From Planctomycetaceae bacterium (lineage in GTDB: Bacteria > Planctomycetota > Planctomycetia > Planctomycetales > Planctomycetaceae): DNA of 64,000 bases. Below, piece after piece: positions 53,778 through 61,768 of this stretch. Under the pieces are notes generated by a model, which was not told the origin of the DNA, did no database searches, and saw only the letters and a program-made list of their open reading frames with translations. The stretch spans positions 1-64,000 of the forward strand of contig JAKFWA010000053.1 of NCBI GenBank assembly GCA_021732995.1, in the 5' to 3' direction. Position numbers and translations under genes: made by a program. How positions within the stretch are numbered: the first letter of the stretch is position 1; each line of letters opens with the position of its first letter.

Positions 53778-54765
53778 CCTTGCGATTGGTCAGATCCCCG
53801 AGGACGGTCGTGCTGAGTGAAGTTGAAATAGCGCGCACGCTGCCGTCAGACATGCAGAACTGGACAACTCCTTCATGAGGGCTGCCGAACGAGTAGGCAC
53901 TCGCTCGCTGATCATTCTCATGATGCGCCAGCGGTACGCCCGGTCCGCCGATTCGGGCAAAGTTTGTCAGATACCGCCCGAAGTATCCGGGACCGTTGTA
54001 GGGCGTCTTATTCAACTCCCCAAGCGGAATGTACGGTTCGCCGACCATCAGGGTGTTGCTGAGACCGTCCGTCACGTCCGTGATCCGGATCTTGTCCAAC
54101 CAGTCCGTTTCCACCACGCCTCCACTGATCTTAGGCCGACTGGAGATCAGGACTCCCGTTCCGTTGCCTCCCCAGTAGAAGTCTGTGGGGAGCAGGCTGG
54201 CGCCGGGCGAGAGATCTCCATGATTGCCCACGTAGTCCACGATCGCGCCTCCCGCGACGTTCACTGTTCCGCCGGGGCAGCCGCATGGCAGGGTAATGGT
54301 GACAGTGTCCGGAGGAGAGACTGCGGAACTCGCGATGTGCCGGTCAGGGCATAGATAGGTCGAGATGGCATGGTTTCGGGCGGCGGCAGGCTGAGACCCG
54401 TACGGTTGGAACAGATCGAATTGTTCGGAAAGATTGTTCTGCTCGTGATGCGGCAAGATCCAGACCAGCCAGGACGGCTCATCCATGCCAGATGTCGTAT
54501 CGGGAGTGATGACCGATGGCAGGGGGTAATCAATCAACCGAGCCGGCGGAAAGGCCATCCTGGAGTCATGAAACTGATGCAGCGCGACGCCAATCTGCTT
54601 CAGATTGTTTTTGCATTGAGTACGTCGGGCTGAAGCACGAGCCTGCTGCACGGCAGGTAGCAAAAGAGCCACCAATACCCCGATGATGGCAATGACCACC
54701 AAAAGCTCAATCAGCGTAAAGCCACTGCGCTGAGAGCCGGACGCAGCTCTTCGGTACGTACGCAT
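53752..54765 (-). CDS. DUF1559 protein with type IV prepilin N-terminus
   Basis: 337 residues from the ATG at 54765. Class III-type prepilin signal [31 protein letters not shown] with processing expected after Gly before FTLIEL, then the DUF1559 body ([22 protein letters not shown], ..., [23 protein letters not shown] near the C-terminus). These planctomycete pseudopilin-like proteins occur in large numbers per genome and are surface-exposed. The downstream lipoprotein overlaps it. Confidence 0.93.
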   Translation of the reverse strand: MRTYRRAASGSQRSGFTLIELLVVIAIIGVLVALLLPAVQQARASARRTQCKNNLKQIGVALHQFHDSRMAFPPARLIDYPLPSVITPDTTSGMDEPSWLVWILPHHEQNNLSEQFDLFQPYGSQPAAARNHAISTYLCPDRHIASSAVSPPDTVTITLPCGCPGGTVNVAGGAIVDYVGNHGDLSPGASLLPTDFYWGGNGTGVLISSRPKISGGVVETDWLDKIRITDVTDGLSNTLMVGEPYIPLGELNKTPYNGPGYFGRYLTNFARIGGPGVPLAHHENDQRASAYSFGSPHEGVVQFCMSDGSVRAISTSLSTTVLGDLTNRKDGASIGEF

Positions 54766-55295
54766 CTCAGTAATTCCAATATTGGACCTCTGTCTATGCC
54801 GCACACGGTACAAATTATCGGCGTCAGTCCCGAAGTTGTCTACGACCGTCAGTGACAAATCGCTCGAACGCGTGAGAAGTGTACCACTGATGCCAGCGTC
54901 TTTCGGCGGAGACCGACGGCTCGAAACATCGAACTGCGCCCTTTCGCTCGTCGAAGGCACGGGCGCAGTCACGCGGCAGCAAGGTTTACCCAAACTCCGT
55001 TTTCGGAAAACGCCGCAAAGTTGGCGAAATCGCTACTTCAGGAAGAACGGGCAATTTGAGGGAAAGCGGCTAAGGCCGGATCATGGGACTGGCCGATTTC
55101 ATGACCACAGAAGGGAGTCTCGGTTTGTTCCGCAGAACCCGAACGCGGCGATGGATCGCCGAGTGGTTCGAGTTCTGAATCGAGACTGCCAAGTCATTTT
55201 TACCGCTCGCGGCGCGTCTGGTCCGATCTTCCCGACAGTCAACGGTTGAAGAAGGAACCCATCGCCGGCTGCGACAGGGAAGGTCAGGCGGTCCA
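54766..55295. other. 530-base divergent spacer
   Basis: Between the DUF1559 gene and the Ala/Pro/Lys-rich gene. Presumably holds both promoters; no gene, hairpin or repeat seen. Confidence 0.35.
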
Positions 55296-57494
55296 ATGAA
55301 ACGGCCCACTCTTCGCATCTCCGTGTTTGCTGCAACGATTGCTCTCTCCACACTCGGCACCTGTGCGATTGCTCAAGCTGAAGGGCCGAAGCCGTTCTAC
55401 TCGAAGCTCAACCCGAAGAACTGGTTCCGCAAGTCTGACGACGCGGCCAAGAAGGAAGACTCGAAGAAGGCGGATAACGAGAAGTCAGAAACCAAGGTCT
55501 CCGGTGAAACCACCACGGCGACTCGTCCCTATCTGAAGGATGATCCGTTCCTGGTGACTCCAGTGGACGATGAAGAGGCTCCAGCCAAGGTGACCAAGCA
55601 GGCCGAAGCGAAGGACCTGCCCGAGATCCACGCGAAGCCCAAGGCTTCCACGGAGCGTCAGACGGCTAAAGCGGCTCCTGCGGCGAAAACGCCCGCTGAA
55701 TCGACTCCCGCTCCGGCGAAGACGCCAACGGCTGCGAAGGCTCCCACCACGGCCAAAGCTCCCGCGAACGCCAAGGGCCCGGCCAACAAGGGTAAGCAGA
55801 ACGAGTTTGCCGAAGGGTTTGACGGCGACTTCGCGAAGCTGGTCGAGACCGTGAAGCAGGAAACGGTGAACGAGTCTGAAGACGAGCCCACGCCCGCTCC
55901 AGCCGCCGCGCCGCGTCGTACGAAGCTCGAACCAAAGCCGGTGGCTCAAACGCCCGCGTCGCGTAAGTCGGACGCGCCGCTGATGCCCGATCTGAATTCC
56001 GCTCCTGCGGACGACGAACCCGAGGCGCAAGAGGTCGCTGAGTCGCTGCCAGCGAGGGCTTTGCCAGAGCGGACCCTGCCCGATCGCATGCTGCCTGACA
56101 CAGCCGCTTCGGAGAACAAGCCGGCTGCGGTTACGCCAGAAGTTCGTAGCCCGCGTTCGATCGCGAAGACGGAAGCCAAGAAGCCCGACCTTGCCGGGGA
56201 CCAGAAGGAGATTGAAGACAAGGCTGAGAAGGCTGACGACTCCGACGCCGCTGAGGTTGATCAGTTCGTCGTCAATCAGCGAGCGAAGGACGCCGAGGAT
56301 GCCATCAAGGCGGCTGAAGCGCATCTGGCGGAGATGGAGCGTCGCGCCGAACTCGCGGCTCAGCGAGCCAAGGCGGCTCCGTCCGCAACGAAGTCCGCTG
56401 CCCCCAGGGCTCCAGAAGCTCCGGTCAAGCCAGAGAAGATGCGCGAGGCTTCTGGCTTCGTGATTGTGAAAGCAGATCCGGCCGCGACTCAGGGGATCAC
56501 CAAGATCACTCCGGAAGAAGCAGCCGCGGAATCAGCTCCTGTCATCATGGATGACTTCGTGGCGGCTGGTCGCAAGGAGATGGACACGGCACTGGCTCGC
56601 ACTGCTCAGGCTCAGAACGTTCGGGAAGCTGCGACGAAGACGAATCGTCCCGCCGCGCCGGCCGTTGCTGCGACGCCTGCTCCGTCCATCGGTTTGGATG
56701 TGTCGAAGCCAGTCATGTTGCCGCGCGGCGAACAGACGCCACGTCCCAAGCAGACACTGGAATCGGCCATTGCGAGGAAGCCGGCCGCGACTCCGGCCAC
56801 CGATTCTCCCGTGAAGCTGATGGCCCCGGTCGATAGTTCGGGCCTGATCGTCTCCAGCGACCTCGTGCCGGACCGCAAGTTCTACACGACGTCGCAGGCG
56901 TTCCAGCAGGCTGGCCGCAACGCGAAGAGCGACATCAGCCCGACGAGCAGTTTGAGTGCGCCCGCTGTTGCCAAAACGGACTCGAAGTCCGATGAGCAAC
57001 CGCATGGTGGCATTATCATCCTGCCGGCCGGCAAAGCTCCTCGTGAGCTGGACAAGACCCAGTCGGGCACCGCTCGTGTCACCGCGAACAAGGCTCCAGG
57101 GCGGTTGTCTCCGGACGGCACGCGAGTGCAACAGCTCTCCTATGAGGACACAGCTCCCCTGGAAAGTCACCTGCCGACATTGAGCATCAACTCCTCGAAG
57201 TCGACTGCTGACGAGGGTAATGGCCCGCTGCTGATCCTGCCCAAGACCTCTGCTGAAGCTGCGGAAGAGGCTGACGACGACGCGACGGCACGAGCCAGTG
57301 CTCCCATCCTGGAATTCCCGGAAGAGCCTGAGACCCCGCGTCCCAAGAAGAGCGGTTCATCAGGCTGGTTGCTGGGGGCGCTGGCCTTCATTGCCGCTGG
57401 ATGCGGAATTGGCGTCATGATCCGCAAGAAAGGTCAATTCGGCGCGATCGCGGTTGCCCCGGCTGCGGCTGACGGAGAAAACACCGCCACGTAA
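55296..57494 (+). CDS. large Ala/Pro/Lys-rich exported protein with C-terminal membrane anchor
   Basis: 732 residues. Signal peptide (ISVFAATIALSTLGTCAIAQAEG), then long low-complexity stretches rich in Ala, Pro, Lys, Glu (KAAPAAKTPAESTPAPAKTP) interrupted by a few conserved-looking blocks (KPFYSKLNPKNWFRKSDD, GFDGDFAKLVETVKQE, GQRDAEDAIKAAEAHLAEME-type helix). A single hydrophobic segment near residue 690 (SGWLLGALAFIAAGCGIGVMIRKK) with a positively charged end closes the protein. This is the plan of a stalk protein spanning the envelope. No family recognised. Confidence 0.75.
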   Translation: MKRPTLRISVFAATIALSTLGTCAIAQAEGPKPFYSKLNPKNWFRKSDDAAKKEDSKKADNEKSETKVSGETTTATRPYLKDDPFLVTPVDDEEAPAKVTKQAEAKDLPEIHAKPKASTERQTAKAAPAAKTPAESTPAPAKTPTAAKAPTTAKAPANAKGPANKGKQNEFAEGFDGDFAKLVETVKQETVNESEDEPTPAPAAAPRRTKLEPKPVAQTPASRKSDAPLMPDLNSAPADDEPEAQEVAESLPARALPERTLPDRMLPDTAASENKPAAVTPEVRSPRSIAKTEAKKPDLAGDQKEIEDKAEKADDSDAAEVDQFVVNQRAKDAEDAIKAAEAHLAEMERRAELAAQRAKAAPSATKSAAPRAPEAPVKPEKMREASGFVIVKADPAATQGITKITPEEAAAESAPVIMDDFVAAGRKEMDTALARTAQAQNVREAATKTNRPAAPAVAATPAPSIGLDVSKPVMLPRGEQTPRPKQTLESAIARKPAATPATDSPVKLMAPVDSSGLIVSSDLVPDRKFYTTSQAFQQAGRNAKSDISPTSSLSAPAVAKTDSKSDEQPHGGIIILPAGKAPRELDKTQSGTARVTANKAPGRLSPDGTRVQQLSYEDTAPLESHLPTLSINSSKSTADEGNGPLLILPKTSAEAAEEADDDATARASAPILEFPEEPETPRPKKSGSSGWLLGALAFIAAGCGIGVMIRKKGQFGAIAVAPAAADGENTAT

Positions 57495-57524
57495 ACGTCG
57501 GTGTCAGACTGTGACTTATGGTTG

Positions 57525-57573
57525 TCGCGAGGAATGCGAGGCTCACCAGCCACGCTTCCTCGCGATTTCATTT
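57525..57573 (+). terminator. intrinsic terminator
   Basis: Stem TCGCGAGGAA / TTCCTCGCGA enclosing a further GCG...CGC pair, followed by TTTCATTT. Confidence 0.8.
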
Positions 57574-57664
57574 GGTGACCTGCTCAATCCAGGCAGCGTT
57601 CATAAGGTGAGACGCAGCAACTGACCGCACAGCAACTCAACCGACGTCGCCACCGGAGTGAACT

Positions 57665-58018
57665 ATGTCTGCCGATCCATGGAGCCGACCAACGCTCGAA
57701 GACCTGAAAGTTGTGCTCGAATCGATCGGCAAGACTGACCCCGAGCACGAGCGTGCGGCCGAGCGACTGGATCTGTCGGTTCCCGCCGAGATTACGACCT
57801 CACGCGGCGCCACGATTGCCGCCATGACCCGCGAGATCAGCCGCTTCGGTATCGGCCTGTTCCACCGCGGCTCGATCAATCCCGGCGAAGTCACCGTGAA
57901 GATGGCCAGCGACACTCGCGAGTATCGCTATCTGGTGAAGCTCGAATGGTGCCGCCCCGCGACGAACGGCATGTTCCTCAGCGGCGGTCAGTTTTTGGGC
58001 AAGCTTGATCCTGAATAA
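57665..58018 (+). CDS. PilZ-domain protein
   Basis: 117 residues, a single PilZ domain. RAAERLDLSVPAEITTSRG corresponds to the R-x-x-x-R/xR region and TREISRFGIGLFHRG to the D/N-x-S-x-x-G region, here ISRFGIG rather than DxSxxG, so c-di-GMP binding is uncertain. Such proteins transmit c-di-GMP levels; the HDOD-GGDEF protein in this window is a possible source. Confidence 0.82.
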   Translation: MSADPWSRPTLEDLKVVLESIGKTDPEHERAAERLDLSVPAEITTSRGATIAAMTREISRFGIGLFHRGSINPGEVTVKMASDTREYRYLVKLEWCRPATNGMFLSGGQFLGKLDPE

Positions 58019-58130
58019 CATTCAGCAGTCCAAGCCACGGATGACTCACCAGAGAAACGCAGATGTATCAGCTCCGCGTTTCATCCGTGTTCGATCCGTG
58101 GCTCAAACAATTTTCTCAGGCCGTCTGCGA

Positions 58131-58988
58131 TTACAGCTTGGCCACACCATCCCGCACGGCCTTCAGGCAGACTTCAATGTCTGACAACGGGTTCATCGGG
58201 TTCTCTTCGTATTCCAGCGCCAGCGCGTACTGGTAATCCAGCTTCCTCAGGAGCTTGAGGCACCCGACGATATTCAGGTCGCCTTCGCCGAGGATGCGGA
58301 ACTGTTTCTTGCCATCGGGATGCGTCTTCACGTCCTTGAAGTGCACACCGAAGACGCGCTTGCCGAGCCGTTCGATCGCCTCTTCCGGCTTCTCGTCGCT
58401 GCGGAGAAAGTGGCCGGTATCAACACAGGCTCCGATCTTCGGGTGTCGGTCCTTCACCATTTCCTCGACCTGGCTGATCTTGCCGAAGTTGCGGTCTTCG
58501 GGGCCGTGATTGTGAATGGCGATTGGGATGTCGTACTCGGCGACGAGTTTATCCAGCAGGTCGAAGGTCGCCTTGTCTTTCTTAGGGCCGGCGCTCAACG
58601 ACACGATGCCCATGGCTTTGGCGTAATCAAACACCGCCCGGGCTTTGGTTTCGTCGGCGTCGAAGCCCACAACTCCATAGGCCATCAGCTTGATGCCGGC
58701 ATCGTCGAGCATCTTCTTTTGTTCGGCGATCTTGCCAGGGACGTTGTTCTGCGGGATGTGACCGGGGAACGCTTCCCACACTTTCACGCCCAGCTTCTTC
58801 GTGTGCTGCAGGGCTTCTTCGACCTTGAAGTGCCTCAACGAGTAGCTCTGCAGACCCATCTTGAATCCGCCGTATGGATCTTTCTCTTCGGCCTGAGCCA
58901 GCGTTCCGAAACAGGCGGCTCCCGACAACGCGGCGGCGGTCCCGAGGAACCGGCGACGCGAAAACTGCGCGGTCTCAAATTGCGACAT
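58131..58988 (-). CDS. sugar phosphate isomerase/epimerase-like TIM barrel, Tat-exported
   Basis: 285 residues from the ATG at 58988 (GGGAG upstream). Twin-arginine signal SRRRFLGTAAALSGAACFGTLAQAEE, then the AP_endonuc_2/xylose-isomerase-like barrel: MGLQSYSLRHFKVEEALQHTKKLGVKVWEAFPGH, IPIAIHNHGPE, KIGACVDTGHFLRS, VFGVHFKDVK, ALALEYEENP, with His and Glu/Asp metal ligands in those motifs. Exported epimerase-like proteins are abundant in planctomycetes and tied to polysaccharide use. Substrate unknown. Confidence 0.9.
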   Translation of the reverse strand: MSQFETAQFSRRRFLGTAAALSGAACFGTLAQAEEKDPYGGFKMGLQSYSLRHFKVEEALQHTKKLGVKVWEAFPGHIPQNNVPGKIAEQKKMLDDAGIKLMAYGVVGFDADETKARAVFDYAKAMGIVSLSAGPKKDKATFDLLDKLVAEYDIPIAIHNHGPEDRNFGKISQVEEMVKDRHPKIGACVDTGHFLRSDEKPEEAIERLGKRVFGVHFKDVKTHPDGKKQFRILGEGDLNIVGCLKLLRKLDYQYALALEYEENPMNPLSDIEVCLKAVRDGVAKL

Positions 58989-59172
58989 GTGGTGTGCTCC
59001 CATTGTCCCGAGGTGAAGGTTCAACAACACGCTCAGGTTAGCCATCCGCACTCAGCGTTGCGACAATGCCCGACATCATCGCTGCCAGCGCACTCAGCAT
59101 CCGTTATCCTCTCGCTGTGATTCTTCAGGTCCTTCTGGTCCCTTAAGTCCTTTTTTCCCTGGCAACGCCCCC

Positions 59173-59589
59173 GTGAGCTTCTCCTCAGTCAACCGCAACC
59201 CCTCAGCCAAAGACCTGCGAGTCTTCGCCGGGCTGCTGATTCCTTTTTGCGGTTTGGTGGCCTATTGGCTGCAGCACCGGGAATTCTCGCAGGAAGTCTA
59301 CGGCTCCGTCTTCGCTGCTGGACTGATCGTCGGGCTTGTCGGCCTCTTCGCTCCGCAAGCGATCCGTTGGGTTTATGTCGGTTGGATGCTGGCGGTGACT
59401 CCCATCAGTCTGGTGGTGACGTACGTCATCATGGCACTGGTGTTCTTTGGAGTCTTCTGGCCGATCGCCTGGCTTATCAATATCCGCCAACGAGATCCGC
59501 TGAAGCTGCAATTTGACAAGCACGCCCCCACCTATTGGGAACCTCGTCGCCAGCAAACCAATCTGCGCCGCTACTTCCGCCAGTACTAG
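59173..59589 (+). CDS. SxtJ-like small membrane protein
   Basis: 138 residues from a GTG. At least three hydrophobic segments (residues about 20-35, 43-62, 68-105). The pattern FAGLLIPFCGLVAYWLQHR, then WVYVGWMLAVTPISLVVTYVIMALVFFGVFWPIAWLI, LRDPLKLQF and the basic tail YWEPRRQQTNLRRYFRQY matches SxtJ family proteins, described as membrane proteins of unknown function near polysaccharide or saxitoxin genes. No ribosome binding site stands out. Confidence 0.75.
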   Translation: MSFSSVNRNPSAKDLRVFAGLLIPFCGLVAYWLQHREFSQEVYGSVFAAGLIVGLVGLFAPQAIRWVYVGWMLAVTPISLVVTYVIMALVFFGVFWPIAWLINIRQRDPLKLQFDKHAPTYWEPRRQQTNLRRYFRQY

Positions 59590-59615
59590 TCCGCATCGCG
59601 CACAGGACCATCAGA

Positions 59616-61490
59616 TTATACTTGGCGTGAGGTATAAACCTGGAACGCCCGTGGTGGTATCGGCAAGGTCACTCGGCGGGATCGTTCCAGCGTTTTGGCG
59701 ACTTCGATATCGCCGGGCCCGTTCCAGCAGGTGTCAGCGGAGTTGATCACACAGGTCAGGGGATAGCTGACTCGATCGAGCTTCACAGATGCGGCCGTCT
59801 GCTGCGTGTTGAAGAGGATGAGCGTCTCGGTCTCCGTAGCTCGATAACGCAGGCCGAAGCATCCTGACTCCGACCAATCCAGAACATCAATCTGATCACG
59901 GCGGCGAACCTGCAGAGCGGGGCACTCCCGCCGTAACTTGAGCAGTGTTCGATAGAGTTCGCGCAACTGGCTGTGAGGCTCTTGTTGCTTGAGTTCGTGA
60001 TTCAGTCGCGATGCAGCGAATGTTTGCTCGCTCTGCGGATCAGGCGGCTCGTGCTGCCATTCAAAATGCGCAAAATCACGTTTGCGACCGCGACGCACAG
60101 ATTCCACCAAATGAGCGTCAGAATGGCTTACGAAATACTGAAAAGGGGCGGTCTCACCATACTCTTCGCCCATGAACAACAACGGCATGTAAGGTGTCAG
60201 GCAAACGAGACCAGCCGCGAGCTTCAGCGATTCAAAGTCAACCAGTTGCGACAGTCGCTCGCCGAAACAGCGGTTTCCGGTTTGATCATGATTCTGTGCG
60301 GCGATGACAATCTGCCGCGGATCAAGCTGCGGTTCACTCGCGCCGTGCCGACGACCGCGATACTTCGACGGCTGTCCGCTGAAAACGTATCCGTCGCGGA
60401 CCGACTTTACGAGATCTGCTACTCCAGAATAATCCGCATAATACCCTGACTGCTCGCCGGTCAGAGTCACGTGCAGCGCATGATGGAAATCATCAACCCA
60501 CTGCGCGTCGAGTCCATAACCACCAACGGCTTTTGGTTGCACCAGTCGCGGAGCATTGAGGTTGCTTTCCGCGATGAGCAACAAGTGTCGATTCTGGAGC
60601 TGAGCAGTCTCGGCAGTGACGTCGGCTAGTTCCTGCAGGAACGGACGTGCGGATTGATCAAAGATGGCATGCACGGCATCCAGCCGCAGGCCGTCGATGT
60701 GATAGTCGCAGTACCACATCAACGCGTTCTCGATGAAGAAGCGGCGCACTTCGTCGCTGCGCTTACCATCGAAGTTCAGGGCGTCGCCCCACGGGGTCTG
60801 ATACCGGCTGCTGAAGTAGTGGGCGAATTCGCCGAGGTAGTTGCCTTCCGGTCCCGGATGATTGAAGACCACGTCCAGAATGACAGCGAGCCCGCGCTGA
60901 TGGCAGGCATCGACCAGCCGCTTCAAACCATAAGGCCCGCCGTATGAGTTCTGCGGAGCGAACAGAGACACGCCGTCGTAGCCCCAGTTCCGCGAACCGG
61001 GGAACTGGGCGACAGGCATGATTTCGATCGCTGTGATGCCCGTCTCGGCCAATTCATCCAGGTACGGAATCACGCCCTCAAACGTGCCGGATGGCGAGAA
61101 TGTGCCAATGTGCAACTCGTAGATGACGAGATCGTGACAGGTGCGGCCCGACCAGTTGGAATCCGCCCAGTCAAACCGCTGATCAACGATCGCAGACGGC
61201 TGATGTACGCCGTCCGGCTGAAACTGCGATGCGGGATCGGGCCGCTCAGCACCGCCATCAAGTCGGAAGCTGTATCTCTGTCCGGCCTGTGCTTCGGGAA
61301 CGAACACGGTCCAGTAGCCGTCCGCCTCGGAGTGCATCTCAACGTGTCGGGGTTCGCTGCCGCTGAGCACGAGTTCGACTTGCTTAGCTTTCGACGCCCA
61401 GACGCGAAACTGGCACCCGCCGCCGGGTGCGAGCCGGGCTCCCAGTCGCGGCGGATAAAGCGGATGTCGGCGGTCAAAGGCGGTCGGCAT
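59616..61490 (-). CDS. treZ: malto-oligosyltrehalose trehalohydrolase
   Basis: 624 residues. N-terminal CBM48-like domain (RLAPGGGCQFRVWASKAKQVEL) then GH13 barrel: YELHIGTFSPSGTFEGVIPYL, GYDGVSLFAPQNSYGGPYGL, ILDVVFNHPGPEGNYL, GLRLDAVHAIFD (nucleophile Asp), LLIAESNLNAPR (acid/base Glu) and the FHHALHV/AQNHDQTGNR region (third Asp). This domain set and the FNHPGPEGNY block are characteristic of TreZ, which frees trehalose from maltooligosyl-trehalose in the cytoplasm. Its partner TreY is not in the window. Confidence 0.92.
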   Translation of the reverse strand: MPTAFDRRHPLYPPRLGARLAPGGGCQFRVWASKAKQVELVLSGSEPRHVEMHSEADGYWTVFVPEAQAGQRYSFRLDGGAERPDPASQFQPDGVHQPSAIVDQRFDWADSNWSGRTCHDLVIYELHIGTFSPSGTFEGVIPYLDELAETGITAIEIMPVAQFPGSRNWGYDGVSLFAPQNSYGGPYGLKRLVDACHQRGLAVILDVVFNHPGPEGNYLGEFAHYFSSRYQTPWGDALNFDGKRSDEVRRFFIENALMWYCDYHIDGLRLDAVHAIFDQSARPFLQELADVTAETAQLQNRHLLLIAESNLNAPRLVQPKAVGGYGLDAQWVDDFHHALHVTLTGEQSGYYADYSGVADLVKSVRDGYVFSGQPSKYRGRRHGASEPQLDPRQIVIAAQNHDQTGNRCFGERLSQLVDFESLKLAAGLVCLTPYMPLLFMGEEYGETAPFQYFVSHSDAHLVESVRRGRKRDFAHFEWQHEPPDPQSEQTFAASRLNHELKQQEPHSQLRELYRTLLKLRRECPALQVRRRDQIDVLDWSESGCFGLRYRATETETLILFNTQQTAASVKLDRVSYPLTCVINSADTCWNGPGDIEVAKTLERSRRVTLPIPPRAFQVYTSRQV

Positions 61491-61768
61491 GGTGAGCCCT
61501 GGAATCGGAATCGGGAACGCGTCGAGGATCTCGGGCGGGAAACTTACAACAATTGGAATTTAGGGAAACTGCGGGCCAAATACGGATCATGTCGGGGCGT
61601 TGTTGCGAGGGTTACAGAGCCCGTTTCCGGGAACTCAAATCAACGATCTGACATCTAACCAAATTTCGCCTGACTGGACTCTCACGCGCTTGAGAATCGG
61701 GTCGGCTCTGCTCAGTCTGATGAGCGCCTGTCTTCCGAATGGAATCTCTTCAAACTCAGGGCTGTCCC